NCBI RefSeq assembly: GCF_019649055.1
Contig: NW_026570389.1
Coordinates: 1 to 64,000, forward strand
Origin: Paramacrobiotus metropolitanus
Taxonomy: Eukaryota > Tardigrada > Eutardigrada > Parachela > Macrobiotidae
DNA length: 64,000 bases
Direction: 5' to 3'
Numbering within the stretch: the stretch's first letter is position 1; each line of letters starts with the position of its first letter. The position numbers and the translations under genes are program-made. This document shows positions 10,633-20,232 of this stretch, piece by piece. The notes below the pieces were generated by a model that was given only the letters and a program-made list of their open reading frames with translations, did no database searches and was not told the DNA's origin.

Positions 10633-11722
10633 AGGATGTAGAGGAGACAATGAACTCTACAAGGCATTGCGGATACAAAAGTGCAAGACACCAACGGACG
10701 TGAAGGACTTCTTCCGACATTGGGCCACCGGCGAAGAGAAATATAAGGCGCCTAAAGGTCAACGTAATCAGGAATACGTGACCATCCGCCAAGGGCAAAT
10801 CGAAAATGTGCCGCCACAGAGAATGGCAGCGGCACCACCCCAGCAACCAGTCGAATACCGTGTGGAGACTCCGGTCAAAGAGGTCACGGAAAAGGTGACC
10901 TTTATCGACAGTCAGACGGGACAACCGATAACATATGCGATGGTGGCGGCGATACAGGCAGCAGCTCAAGTGAGACCGGTAGCCCAGAATGTGGCTCCCC
11001 AGAATGTGGCCCCACCTGCACCACAGAATATGGTCCCTATGAATGTCGGGTTACCACAACAAGGAGGGGGTAACGGAAACTTTGGCGCAAATGGATACGG
11101 AAATGGAAATTGGAATGGAGGTCAGGGGAACTTCCGAGGGAATCAACAGCAAAACCAAGGGTCACGAACTGAGTTTAAGTTCCAGATGATTGACGGATGG
11201 GTGGCGAACAATGTGCAGATGTGCCAGTACTGTATGTATGGCAACCACCAGACCCAGGGATGCAAATTCGCCAACACACCACCGGAACAGAACCCAAACC
11301 TGTTTGCCTTCAACGAGTGGCAACGACTGCGCGGGCTCGGTGGTTGGCGCCAAGCGGTCGCAAATGGATATGACCTGATCACGCAATGGTACCAGGCGAA
11401 AGCGAACTTTCAGAATCAGCAAGGTAACGGGAACTATGGAAATGGAAATGGGGCGGCCAAGGCGGCTATCGCGGTGGTGGCTTCGGCCGCGGCGGCTTCA
11501 GAGGAAGGAACAGAGGCTTTGGCCGCGGAAACTTCAGAGGAGGCCAGAACAATGGCGGCGGCCAAGGAAACTACCAACAGGGTGGTGGCCAATATAATAA
11601 CGGTGGCGGACAGAATCCTAACCCGGCAAATGATATCGGACAACAACAAGGAAATGTGCAAGGCGCGCAACAAGGTGGAGCGCCGGTTCAGGGAAACGGG
11701 CAAGATCAGTAGGCACCGGTGA
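10508..11722 (+). CDS. Gag capsid C-terminal part and nucleocapsid with CCHC knuckle
   Basis: About 404 codons. It continues the gag domain (LDQYYQAMMRFKAK, AVGFLIEGCRGD), then a Pro/Gln/Gly/Asn-rich linker, then a zinc knuckle C-x2-C-x4-H-x4-C at 11222-11263. Past about 11450 the reading becomes an Ala-rich artefact. Another frame over 11450-11720 reads as Gly/Arg/Gln repeats of RGG-box type (GGYRGGGFGRGGFRG), so a one-base frameshift lies near 11450. Knuckle plus RGG box is a normal RNA-binding nucleocapsid layout. Confidence 0.78.
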   Translation: MRPMQGNLNSEKESLDQYYQAMMRFKAKRIITEKQAVGFLIEGCRGDNELYKALRIQKCKTPTDVKDFFRHWATGEEKYKAPKGQRNQEYVTIRQGQIENVPPQRMAAAPPQQPVEYRVETPVKEVTEKVTFIDSQTGQPITYAMVAAIQAAAQVRPVAQNVAPQNVAPPAPQNMVPMNVGLPQQGGGNGNFGANGYGNGNWNGGQGNFRGNQQQNQGSRTEFKFQMIDGWVANNVQMCQYCMYGNHQTQGCKFANTPPEQNPNLFAFNEWQRLRGLGGWRQAVANGYDLITQWYQAKANFQNQQGNGNYGNGNGAAKAAIAVVASAAAASEEGTEALAAETSEEARTMAAAKETTNRVVANIITVADRILTRQMISDNNKEMCKARNKVERRFRETGKISRHR

Positions 11723-11773
11723 GCCTACTGATCGACCCGACCCTAAACCACCGGATAAAAGGGAAAGGTCACC

Positions 11774-12305
11774 ACTGCAGAATGGTACTGCAGTGAATGT
11801 GACCACTGCAACGGCTATATGGATGCCGTCAGCGAAAAAGCAAAATGGACCGGCTATATGGATGCCGCAACCACAAGAAACGGCTAGATGGATGCCGCCA
11901 CAGCAAAGAGAGACGGCTATATGGATGCCGTCATCACAAAAAGGAAATGGAACGGTTATAGGGATACCGTCACAGAATCTAAGGTCACCGCAGAATGGTA
12001 CTGCGAGTGGAAACGTGCAACGGGACCAAAGATCACCGCAGAATGGTACTGTGAGTGGGAATTGTCGTGACGGTAGCGCGACACTGCAAAAAGTGCAGCA
12101 AAATGAAAGGTCACCGTATTGCAGCGAGAAAGTGTTAGCTGAACGTCGTGCATTACGTAATGCCAAGATTCGACAAGCGCTGTTAAACCAAAAGAAACCG
12201 CAAACTGAAACCGCAGAAGAAGTGGAAATGCACCACGAATGGTTTCGGAAACAGATAAATGGCAAATCGAAAGACCAAAATTCACCACCGCAGAACGATA
12301 CTGCG
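11774..12305 (+). other. Hairpins with covarying stems inside coding sequence
   Basis: Family D, loop AATGGTA or AACGATA: 11774-11794 (ACTGCAG/CTGCAGT), 11989-12005 and 12289-12305 (CGCAG/CTGCG), 12037-12053 (CGCAG/CTGTG). Family E, loop TATATGGAT and variants: stems CGGC/GCCG at 11812-11828, 11851-11867, 11881-11897 and 11914-11930, and CGGT/ACCG at 11953-11969 with both sides changed. Longer hairpins follow at 14473-14511 (16 pairs, one internal mismatch) and 15476-15498 (7 pairs). These lie within reading frames, so they constrain the encoded peptide (repeats such as AIWMP). Confidence 0.65.
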
Positions 12306-14126
12306 CAAGAGGAAAATGAGCAACACGCGAAATTCCGGAAATTTTTGGCAGAAAACGATAAGGCGAAGGAGCCAAGTTGCGATTGTTACGGGGAGCCAAA
12401 GCCAAAGTTTTGGAATTGTTCAGAAGACGAAGAAGAGAAGCGAATAAGGCAAGAATGGATTAAGCAGAATATCAACGTTATTAGTAAAGATGAAAGGTCA
12501 CCTTCTGTTGGAAAAGTCCAAGTGAAAGGTCAGGGAGCGAATGTGAATGTGAAAGGTCACGGCGATAGCGTCGTGTTAAAAGGTCAAGAAACAGACTTGA
12601 CACTGCGAACAGCGCAGCAAAAGAATGGCGAATTGGCACAACAGAACTCCGATGACTCACTTGTAGATGCAATAACGCTGCAACAGAAGGAAAAGTGGCA
12701 AAAAGTGGCCTACAGACCGAATGGCAATCACGGGATGTGGATACCCGTAACGCCGAAGGCAAAGCAGAAAGCGAAAATGTCACAAGAGGACTACTGGGAC
12801 ATGCAACAGTTGCGAACGCAATGTGAAAGAAAGCGACTGGAAGAGTTGGTTACCGGGAAACCAGCGCAAGGGTCATCGAACCCAGTCCCAGTATTCAATC
12901 CAGAGGAATATAAGAAGACATTCGCTGACTGGAATCATTCACGTAATGCTCCACCACAGGATAAACCGCCGAATTATGGAGAAAAAGTCCCCATACAAAA
13001 GCTGACAGGTGGCGGATTTGTCATGAAGCGCAACGAAAGGTCACAGGACTTAGCGCAAAATGAACAAAAAGGACGGTCAAATGAGATAGCGCAAACGCAA
13101 CAGAGTAGCGCAGTTGAAAGGTCACGGGACTTATCACAAGCACTGCAAAAGGATGCCAATGACAAGTCACCAGCCCGAACAGACGGGATGTCTTCGCAAA
13201 TTGACCCAACGAAAACGAACAATGAAGTGTCCGCGAAGGTGATCGAATGGATGACCGAAAAGGGATATGACATGGTTACATATGAAAGGTCACCAGATGA
13301 GATGAAAGATAGCGAAGAAGACGAACTGAAGCGAGCGGACCAAATAACAAGTGAAGTCATTGAGAAGTTGAGAGATAAACGAAATGAAAATCGCAAAGAG
13401 GAACTGATCCATCAGACGATAAATGAAGTGACTAAAGGTCACATGGATAGCACAAAAGCAAATGAGCAAGTGCAGAATGTGGAAAAGGTCACCGGTGATA
13501 AAATGGCTACAGAGAAGCGAACAAATAAAGAAAAGCCGCGAAAATATTACGATGTTCGGACTAACGTTCCACATAGGATTGATAAGCTGAGCGAGATACT
13601 GAAAGGTCATAGCACTCCAGCAAAAGGACAAGTGCTTTCCGATATGGATCCGGGACCAGTATCGCTTATCCCTGTGAAATGTAAGATTCACACCTTGAAG
13701 ATTCAAAATGGAAAATTGCCCAAAAGAATTGAAGCGTATACACACGAAGTGAAAGTGGGAGACATAAAGGTCAACGCAATGTTGGACACCGGCGCTGAGA
13801 CGTCGCTGATCAGCAAACCGTTTTGCGAGAAGAATGGACTTCACATGCTCCCATTGCCACCAGATAGATTGGTGAAAATAAACGGAATTAGCGGAACGTC
13901 AGGATTCCTGGTGACGCATTACTGCGTAGCACCAGTGACCTTACGAAAGAAGACAAGCGAACATTCCTTCTACGTCCGACCGAAGTGCGACGACGTACAA
14001 GTGCTACTGGGATTCGACTTCTTGGAAAAGAAGTTCGTACTGATGGATAATGAAGGTGAAGAAGAAAAGAAGATGACCCGAAACCAGTCGCCAAAGTTCA
14101 AGTCGGAAAGGTCACCGAACTTGTAA
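11793..14126 (+). CDS. Element ORF with C-terminal aspartic protease
   Basis: About 777 codons. Residues 1-75 are Trp-Met-Pro and NGT repeats generated by the hairpin repeats. Residues 75-630 are charged, low complexity and dense in KGH/ERS/KVT encoded by the AAAGGTCA motif. The protease is near residues 640-755: VNAMLDTGAETSLI with catalytic Asp at about 13784, a flap region, and LLGFDFL near the end, as in retropepsins (LDTGA...ILGMDFL). One protease monomer is expected to dimerise. It cleaves the polyprotein. The frame ends at 14126, but the sequence continues in a different frame from about 14105. Confidence 0.85.
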   Translation: MNVTTATAIWMPSAKKQNGPAIWMPQPQETARWMPPQQRETAIWMPSSQKGNGTVIGIPSQNLRSPQNGTASGNVQRDQRSPQNGTVSGNCRDGSATLQKVQQNERSPYCSEKVLAERRALRNAKIRQALLNQKKPQTETAEEVEMHHEWFRKQINGKSKDQNSPPQNDTAQEENEQHAKFRKFLAENDKAKEPSCDCYGEPKPKFWNCSEDEEEKRIRQEWIKQNINVISKDERSPSVGKVQVKGQGANVNVKGHGDSVVLKGQETDLTLRTAQQKNGELAQQNSDDSLVDAITLQQKEKWQKVAYRPNGNHGMWIPVTPKAKQKAKMSQEDYWDMQQLRTQCERKRLEELVTGKPAQGSSNPVPVFNPEEYKKTFADWNHSRNAPPQDKPPNYGEKVPIQKLTGGGFVMKRNERSQDLAQNEQKGRSNEIAQTQQSSAVERSRDLSQALQKDANDKSPARTDGMSSQIDPTKTNNEVSAKVIEWMTEKGYDMVTYERSPDEMKDSEEDELKRADQITSEVIEKLRDKRNENRKEELIHQTINEVTKGHMDSTKANEQVQNVEKVTGDKMATEKRTNKEKPRKYYDVRTNVPHRIDKLSEILKGHSTPAKGQVLSDMDPGPVSLIPVKCKIHTLKIQNGKLPKRIEAYTHEVKVGDIKVNAMLDTGAETSLISKPFCEKNGLHMLPLPPDRLVKINGISGTSGFLVTHYCVAPVTLRKKTSEHSFYVRPKCDDVQVLLGFDFLEKKFVLMDNEGEEEKKMTRNQSPKFKSERSPNL

Positions 14127-14203
14127 AACAGACGGGAAATGCTCAAACGGTTAATAAAACGCTAATCCCAGTACCAGAGGCACCGGGAAACGAAAAGAAA
14201 AAG

Positions 14204-16681
14204 ATGACGCGAAAAGAATTGTCACCATTTGAGCAGTTGCAAATGATTCAGCAGGAGATCGAAAACACGTTAAATCGGACAATGCTGACACAAAAGGGAA
14301 GAGAAAAGGTCATCCCAGTACCAGAGGCACCGGGAATGACGAGAGTGCAGCAGAACGAGATTAGCCAACGGATAATCCCGGTACCAGAGGCACCGGAGAA
14401 GATTAGCGAAAGCGTAAATGTCAAAAAAGTCAACGAAAGGAAAAAGGAACCACTCGCGCCAGACACGGATGAGGCGATCATATTTCTCCCGGACGGGAGA
14501 AGTATGATCGCAGATGAATGTAAGCAAGGAGACACAGAAAAAGGTGTTGAAAAAGCTATCCCAGTACCAGAGGCACTGGAAATAAAGACGGCTAAAGTGG
14601 GGAAGGATAAAAAGAGTGAAAGGTTACGAGTTTTGAAACGAATAGCTGAAGAGGAACAGATGTTTACAAGCGAAATCCGCGACAAGGCACTCGAACAATT
14701 GAAAGGTCACCGAACAGAAAAAGAACCAGAGGTCATTGAAATATCCTCTGAGGATAAAAGCGTGACTCCAATCGAATGTGAGGAAGATACCACAGTACAG
14801 GAACAGGTTAAACCTGAAGCGAGTCAAAGGACATTAACTCCAGAAGAACGAGCCGGGAGTTGTCACCACGGTTACTTTGAGGATCCGTGCAGAGTGCAAC
14901 CACAATGGGAATGCGCGGAATGTTGTGAAAATGCCTCTCAAGATGACCCTTCAGAATGGCCAAGATGTAATGCCGCATTAGCAGACCTTAAAGGTCATGC
15001 CCAAAAGAAAGCGAAAAGCATCATGCGGACAAACGAAATGTGGAAACCACACATCGAACGGTATCATTGGAATAGATATCGAACGTGGTTGTCATGTGTG
15101 GAAAGTTTTATAATTGGAAGAGGCAGATGGCTAAACCATTGGTTGCAACGTGTCGAGAAAGGAATCCAAGATCCTCTCGATCCGGTAGCAACAGAAAGGA
15201 GATTTGAACGAGAGATAGAAGAAATGACCGAGGAAGGAGAAATGTGGGAAGAAGCGAGAGTTGACCTTTTCTGGGACTTCCGTGTGAACCACATGTATAA
15301 AGGTGAAGGGAGAACGATCATCTTCCCGGCAGGACTTGGTACACCTGTCTACGAATCACTTGAAGTGTACTACAACGCGTTAAAAGAGGGAAACGAAAAA
15401 GCATTCGAGAAATACTGGAAGAAATTCGAGGAAGAAATCCCCAAATTTGACGTAAAAGAAATGCGAGAACTACAGGTAACCCGGAAAAGAAGGTTACCGG
15501 GATTGATGCAAAAGAAAAAGGTGACCTTTGCACCAGATCCAGATGGAGTGGACTACCCAGAACGAGGTGGTGATACATGGTGCATGTATGAAACGATTCC
15601 GAATGATGAATGGGTCACCGAAGAACTGATGGCAAACTGCATCTTTGTTGGTCCTAAACGACCTAAAGGTTACGAAACAGTTCAACAGGATGAAGCCGAT
15701 AAAGGGACTGTCAAAGAAGCAGAGAAAGAGGAACCAGTTCAAGAGATAGCCGAAGGACAATCGAATGAAACAGAAGAAAGTTCAAAGTCGGCTTTCGATA
15801 TTGCGCAGATGTTAACGGACAGAGGTGAAATGTGGAAAAGGTTTAAAGAGGAAGTTGAAAGGATATCGAACGAACAACAAAACCCAGTAACTGAGGCAAA
15901 AAACGGGGAAAGGTCACTCGATAACGGTGAGGAATGTCCGCCGGTCGAGTTGACCGAAAAGCCATTAACGAGCCTTGAAGAAATAAATGAATTGGAAAAG
16001 TCAAAATCGGACGAAGAAAGGTCAAACTCCGATCAATCAGAAAGGTCACCAACGAGAATTCGAGTAGCAAGGAGTCACCCGAGGGTCGCTGCACGAAATG
16101 GGCGAAAGGCAAAAGAAGGGGACAAACCCCTGCTCAAAAATTCGAAAGCGAAAAAACTTAGCGATTCGCGAGAAAACGAAAGTGACCTTTCATCGGAAGA
16201 CGAAGGAGTTGATGAGCGCCCACTTGAAAAGGCTGACAAAGGTCAAGCCACTGCACAGGAATATGAGAGCAGTAATTCGGATTCAGAGTGGACGAGTTCA
16301 AGTGATAACTCAACAACTTCGGAAGATTCAGGTGTAAGTGACCTTTCGGAGCAAGAGGATTTAATGGACTTGGATGAGGATGACGAAGTAGATGAAGAAA
16401 AAGAAAAGGATATTAAAGTCAGAAGATTGAAAGTGGAAAAAGCCAGAATGTCGAAAGACGTGATCAAAGTCTACAGTGACCAACGAATCAAATTGAAACC
16501 GTCAAACTGCACACGCGTAAAGGTCAAGATGGGAAAATATGCACCGGCTCAAAACAAGCTGATGTTTACACCGGTCCCACAAGTGGAAACTGAAGTGCAA
16601 CCGTTGGCAGGAGTGACGGACCACAGGGAAAATACTTCGAAATCGTCATCGCAAATCATAGTAGCAAATACCGAATCGTGA
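14204..16681 (+). CDS. Element ORF between protease and RT, unknown function
   Basis: About 825 codons, and open upstream to about 14105 in the same frame, so the Met at 14204 may not be the true start. Repeats of IPVPEAPG (DNA copies near 14165, 14316, 14379, 14557) begin it. A Trp/Cys-rich segment follows at about residues 220-420 (HHGYFEDPCRVQPQWECAEC and a Trp-rich helix), which could be a small folded domain that I do not recognise. The remainder is acidic, ending in a segment of the kind that links protease to RT in Gypsy pol. Gypsy elements usually have little between protease and RT, so this insertion is unusual. Confidence 0.65.
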   Translation: MTRKELSPFEQLQMIQQEIENTLNRTMLTQKGREKVIPVPEAPGMTRVQQNEISQRIIPVPEAPEKISESVNVKKVNERKKEPLAPDTDEAIIFLPDGRSMIADECKQGDTEKGVEKAIPVPEALEIKTAKVGKDKKSERLRVLKRIAEEEQMFTSEIRDKALEQLKGHRTEKEPEVIEISSEDKSVTPIECEEDTTVQEQVKPEASQRTLTPEERAGSCHHGYFEDPCRVQPQWECAECCENASQDDPSEWPRCNAALADLKGHAQKKAKSIMRTNEMWKPHIERYHWNRYRTWLSCVESFIIGRGRWLNHWLQRVEKGIQDPLDPVATERRFEREIEEMTEEGEMWEEARVDLFWDFRVNHMYKGEGRTIIFPAGLGTPVYESLEVYYNALKEGNEKAFEKYWKKFEEEIPKFDVKEMRELQVTRKRRLPGLMQKKKVTFAPDPDGVDYPERGGDTWCMYETIPNDEWVTEELMANCIFVGPKRPKGYETVQQDEADKGTVKEAEKEEPVQEIAEGQSNETEESSKSAFDIAQMLTDRGEMWKRFKEEVERISNEQQNPVTEAKNGERSLDNGEECPPVELTEKPLTSLEEINELEKSKSDEERSNSDQSERSPTRIRVARSHPRVAARNGRKAKEGDKPLLKNSKAKKLSDSRENESDLSSEDEGVDERPLEKADKGQATAQEYESSNSDSEWTSSSDNSTTSEDSGVSDLSEQEDLMDLDEDDEVDEEKEKDIKVRRLKVEKARMSKDVIKVYSDQRIKLKPSNCTRVKVKMGKYAPAQNKLMFTPVPQVETEVQPLAGVTDHRENTSKSSSQIIVANTES

Positions 16682-17997
16682 AGAAAAATCAGCTTCTCGG
16701 CTACGTTGAGCCGTATGAACATATGGAGAATGTAAAGGTCAACGCAGGGACAGTAAAGAACGTACTCGAAGACCCTGAGGTGGACGATACAACGAAAGCT
16801 GAACTTACAAAGATAATCGAAAACTTGAAATTGGGACCTGACCTTACCCAAGAGCAGAAAAACGACGTGTATAACGCGTTCTGGGAATTCTGGAAAGTCT
16901 TACCCACATCAAAGAAACCGTATGGAGATGTGAAAGGGGTCACTCACGTAATTGATACGGGAGACGCGAAACCAGTTAAATGTAACCCGGCCAGAACGAG
17001 TTGGACAGGCCGTGAGTTCATAACGAAGCATATCGAAGAGATGTTGGCACAAGATGTAATTGAACCGTCAGACGCCGAGTGGAGTTTCCCAGTCGTATTG
17101 GCAGTAAAGAAAAATGGCGACGGAACAATGGGAACAAGATTTTGTGTCAATTACATCATGCTTAACAAGCTGACGAGAAAGAATAACTACCCGCTACCGA
17201 ACCCAGATGAGTTGCTCGATGCGTGCGCAGGCAACAAATATTACGGAAAGATGGACTTGCAAAGTGGATTCTGGCAGATCCCAATGGATCCAGCGTCAAT
17301 CAACAAGACGACCTTTGTAACGCAAGATGGAATGTACCGGTTTAAAAGAATGCCATTTGGAGTTTGCAACGGACCAGCAACATTCCAATTGTGTATGGAT
17401 AAAGTACTTTCGAAAGCGAAAAGAAAGGGTTGCGTTTTCGGGTACATCGATGACGTAATCTTCGCTGGAAAAACTTGGGAAATCTTCATGCAGAATCTGC
17501 GAAATGTCTTAATGAGTCTGGTTGAAGCGGGATTTACGATTAAACCAACCAAGTGCGAATTTGGAATGAGACAAATGGGATTTCTGGGTCATATACTCAG
17601 CGAAGATGGAATTCGAATGGATCCGGAAAAGGTCACCGCGGTCTCGGAATTCAAACGGCCTCAAACGGAAAGGCAACTAAGGTCATTTCTTGGACTGGCG
17701 AATTATTATCGCAAGTTCATAATGGGATATGCACAGAATACTTGCCACTTGTATGAATTGCTGAGACAAGATAAACAAGTGAAAAAAGATTGGACAGCAG
17801 TCCATGAAGAGGAGTTCAACAGTTTGAAACAGCTGTTATGTGAAGGTCCAGTATTGGCAAAGTTTGACCCGCAAAACCGACCGTCATTGAATGCGACGCG
17901 AGCAAAGAAGGAATCGGAGCCGTACTGTCACAAGATGGACATCCGATCGCGTACGCCAGTCGCGTCCTACATGGAGCGGAGAAAAATTACGGTGTAA
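16678..17997 (+). CDS. Reverse transcriptase, and start of RNase H
   Basis: About 439 codons, opening at GTG and continuous with upstream sequence in this frame. RT fingers and palm are intact: VKCNPARTSWTG, IEPSDAEWSFPVV, RFCVNYIMLN (RxxxDYxxLN has N for D), NYPLPNPDELLD, MDLQSGFWQI with catalytic Asp, MPFGVCNGPATFQ, and FGYIDDV with the YxDD pair near 17452. The thumb LGHILSEDGI and the RT-RH link RSFLGLANYYRKFI are present. Near 17890 a frameshift turns the RNase H start (a DAS..GIGAVL-like sequence in another frame) into nonsense, and the frame closes at 17997. It makes the cDNA copy in the particle. Confidence 0.93.
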   Translation: MKKNQLLGYVEPYEHMENVKVNAGTVKNVLEDPEVDDTTKAELTKIIENLKLGPDLTQEQKNDVYNAFWEFWKVLPTSKKPYGDVKGVTHVIDTGDAKPVKCNPARTSWTGREFITKHIEEMLAQDVIEPSDAEWSFPVVLAVKKNGDGTMGTRFCVNYIMLNKLTRKNNYPLPNPDELLDACAGNKYYGKMDLQSGFWQIPMDPASINKTTFVTQDGMYRFKRMPFGVCNGPATFQLCMDKVLSKAKRKGCVFGYIDDVIFAGKTWEIFMQNLRNVLMSLVEAGFTIKPTKCEFGMRQMGFLGHILSEDGIRMDPEKVTAVSEFKRPQTERQLRSFLGLANYYRKFIMGYAQNTCHLYELLRQDKQVKKDWTAVHEEEFNSLKQLLCEGPVLAKFDPQNRPSLNATRAKKESEPYCHKMDIRSRTPVASYMERRKITV

Positions 17998-18020
17998 CGG
18001 AATGGGAATGTCTGGCAGTT

Positions 18021-18410
18021 GTGTTCGCTGTCAGGAAATTTAAGCCGTACATTGATTACGCAGAATTCACCGTAAGGACGGATCATCAGGCGCTGACCAA
18101 CCTGCTAAGGTCAGAGACGAACAAAGTTGGAATGAACCCGCGTTTGACAAGATGGGCAATGGCACTACAAGGTCACCAGTTTAAAATTGAATATAAACCG
18201 GGGAAATATTGCGACAATGCGGACGCGTTATCAAGAGCGCCAATTGAAGGTCCGACGTGTCAAGAAGAGGAATTTGATGAGATTCCAAACTTCGAGGATT
18301 ACAAGAAGGAATTTGACACGAAGGAACCAGCAATTGAAATTGGACAGCTGTTCCTGCAGATGGTGGAACAGAGAAAAACGATTAAAGGTCACTTCAGCTA
18401 CGGCGAATGA
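18021..18410 (+). CDS. RNase H, C-terminal part
   Basis: About 129 codons: VRKFKPYI, FTVRTDHQALTNLL with the conserved TDH, and a GKYCDNADALSRAP tail that marks the end of Gypsy RNase H (ADALSR). The N-terminal catalytic residues lie in the frameshifted segment 17890-18020. It degrades the RNA strand of the hybrid. It overlaps the next frame by 4 bp. Confidence 0.88.
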   Translation: MFAVRKFKPYIDYAEFTVRTDHQALTNLLRSETNKVGMNPRLTRWAMALQGHQFKIEYKPGKYCDNADALSRAPIEGPTCQEEEFDEIPNFEDYKKEFDTKEPAIEIGQLFLQMVEQRKTIKGHFSYGE

Positions 18411-19717
18411 GTCGGCTGAAACGAAGCAAAAGTGAACCGTGTAAAAGTTGGTTGCCCACCGTTAGTGACTTAAAGGTCACCGGACTTGACGCGGAACTCA
18501 AGATGCAGAATGGAAAAGTCATGGGACTTGACGAAGCAGCGGAGAATAGAGATGACCTTTGGGAAACGGACAAAGTTACACAAGCGTTGAATGAGTGTCC
18601 GATTAAGTTGCTGAGATTCCCAAAACAGACGAAAAAGCGGTATAAACCGTTACCACGATGCAAGGTCATCAAGGATTGGAATGAACTCAGTACAGCGACA
18701 GTTCGCATTGTCAACCTGCAAGGTGACGAAGAAGAGGTGGATGACTCAAACTTGCAATTGCGGAATAAACAGTTGAAAGATCCCCATCTGGCAATGATTA
18801 TAGATGAATTGGAACATCTACCAGACGCGGAAACAAGATCGAAATTCGAAGTGCACTACCAGTTATGGAACGGTATATTATACCGCGTAAAGGACAAAAA
18901 TGGGAGACTTGAAAGGTCATATGTGGTACCGTTGTCAATGCGAAGAGCGATAATCCACGCATTGCACGACGAGAAAGCAGCGGGACATTTGGGATTTGAG
19001 AAAACACTGTCAGCAATAAGACTCCGATATTACTGGGACAGGATGAGTACAGACGTGAAGAATTACATACTCGCCTGTCAAGGATGCCAGTTTCGTAAAA
19101 CACCGAGGAAATGCCCACCCGGTAAATTGCAAGAGATAAAGGTCGGACATCCGTTCTTCCGAGTGTACGCTGATCTGAAAGGACCGTTGTTACCGACGAA
19201 GAAACGTGGATACAAGTACATAGCGGTATTTATCGACCAACTGACGAAATACGTGATCGCGGTACCGATGAAAACAGCAACGGCTAAAGAATTCGCTAAA
19301 GTGTTCGTGAAGCACGTGATATTGGTACACGGAGCACCGCACATCCTGCATACGGATCGCGGACGACACTTTACAGCTGAAGTATTGGCAAAGGTCACCA
19401 ATGTGTTTAAAATTAAACACACATTTGGAACGGCGTATCACCCAGAAGGTCAAGGCCAAGTGGAGAGACAGATGCAGACGATTGCTGATGGCTTGGCGCA
19501 ATACCTAAAAGCGGGAAATGAGCGAAAGTTTAACAAGTATCTCCCATATGTTATTTCGGCGATGAACAGAGTCGTACACGCCACAACGGGATATTCAGCA
19601 TACTATATGCTACACGGCAGAGAAATGACAATGCCGGAAGATGTGGTTACAAAAACGAATATACCCGATGATTATGGGACTCCAGACGAATGGGTGGAGA
19701 CCATGAAAAGAACTTGA
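18407..19717 (+). CDS. Integrase (HHCC zinc domain and DDE core)
   Basis: About 436 codons. After a low-complexity segment, HDEKAAGHLGFEK...CQGCQF gives the H-H-C-C zinc domain. The RNase H-like core has its three acidic residues in VYADLKGPL (D), HTDRGRHFTA (D) and GQVERQM (E), with standard spacing. The core is followed by a Y(Y)MLHGRE motif. It inserts the cDNA into host DNA. The frame breaks near 19700, and the C-terminal domain continues in the next frame. Confidence 0.93.
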   Translation: MSRLKRSKSEPCKSWLPTVSDLKVTGLDAELKMQNGKVMGLDEAAENRDDLWETDKVTQALNECPIKLLRFPKQTKKRYKPLPRCKVIKDWNELSTATVRIVNLQGDEEEVDDSNLQLRNKQLKDPHLAMIIDELEHLPDAETRSKFEVHYQLWNGILYRVKDKNGRLERSYVVPLSMRRAIIHALHDEKAAGHLGFEKTLSAIRLRYYWDRMSTDVKNYILACQGCQFRKTPRKCPPGKLQEIKVGHPFFRVYADLKGPLLPTKKRGYKYIAVFIDQLTKYVIAVPMKTATAKEFAKVFVKHVILVHGAPHILHTDRGRHFTAEVLAKVTNVFKIKHTFGTAYHPEGQGQVERQMQTIADGLAQYLKAGNERKFNKYLPYVISAMNRVVHATTGYSAYYMLHGREMTMPEDVVTKTNIPDDYGTPDEWVETMKRT

Positions 19718-20232
19718 CCTTTGGCCGAAGAGGTGGCGAATGTAACATCAAAGACGCTTATGAGAAAAATGCGGAAATTTACAATAAGAAGAAATCGGAG
19801 CCGAACTTCAAAGTGGGAGATTTCGTATTGATACGACTACCAAAGGATACGAAACAAGGGAAGAAAGAAAACCAATCGGACTTTAAGTCGAAATACGATA
19901 AAGTGTGGAAGATTCTCAGTTTCCCGCGACCAAACGAAGCCGAGGTCATTGAGCAGAACCCGAAGAAGGAAGCAGACTTAAAAGTGGTTTCGATCGACCG
20001 GTTGAAACCATGGCATCCGCCATTACCAGATGAGGAAAAGGCAACAGAGCGTACTCAAAAAGATTCGGAAAAACCTTTTTTCGAACCACCTCTGCTACCC
20101 GAAACGGAGAAAGCTAACGGAAAAGAAGACGAATCAGAGCGGAGTCCGAAAATGACTCAGTCACACAACAGAAGCCATTTTTCGAACCACCTCCGCTACC
20201 TGAAATGGGAGAAGGTCAAACGAATGGGTTAA
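19690..20232 (+). CDS. Integrase C-terminal domain, frameshifted
   Basis: About 180 codons: KVGDFVLIRLP, KYDKVWKILSF and VSIDRLKPWHPP match the SH3-like/GPY-type C-terminal part of Gypsy integrases (VGD.V.......K....GP..I, then V...LKP). The remainder is charged. No chromodomain was recognised. Confidence 0.78.
   Translation: MGGDHEKNLTFGRRGGECNIKDAYEKNAEIYNKKKSEPNFKVGDFVLIRLPKDTKQGKKENQSDFKSKYDKVWKILSFPRPNEAEVIEQNPKKEADLKVVSIDRLKPWHPPLPDEEKATERTQKDSEKPFFEPPLLPETEKANGKEDESERSPKMTQSHNRSHFSNHLRYLKWEKVKRMG

Noticed and set aside
11434-11720. Ala/Glu-rich domain at the end of the gag frame
   Set aside because: It is the out-of-frame reading of a Gly/Arg-rich (RGG-type) segment after a one-base shift near 11450.
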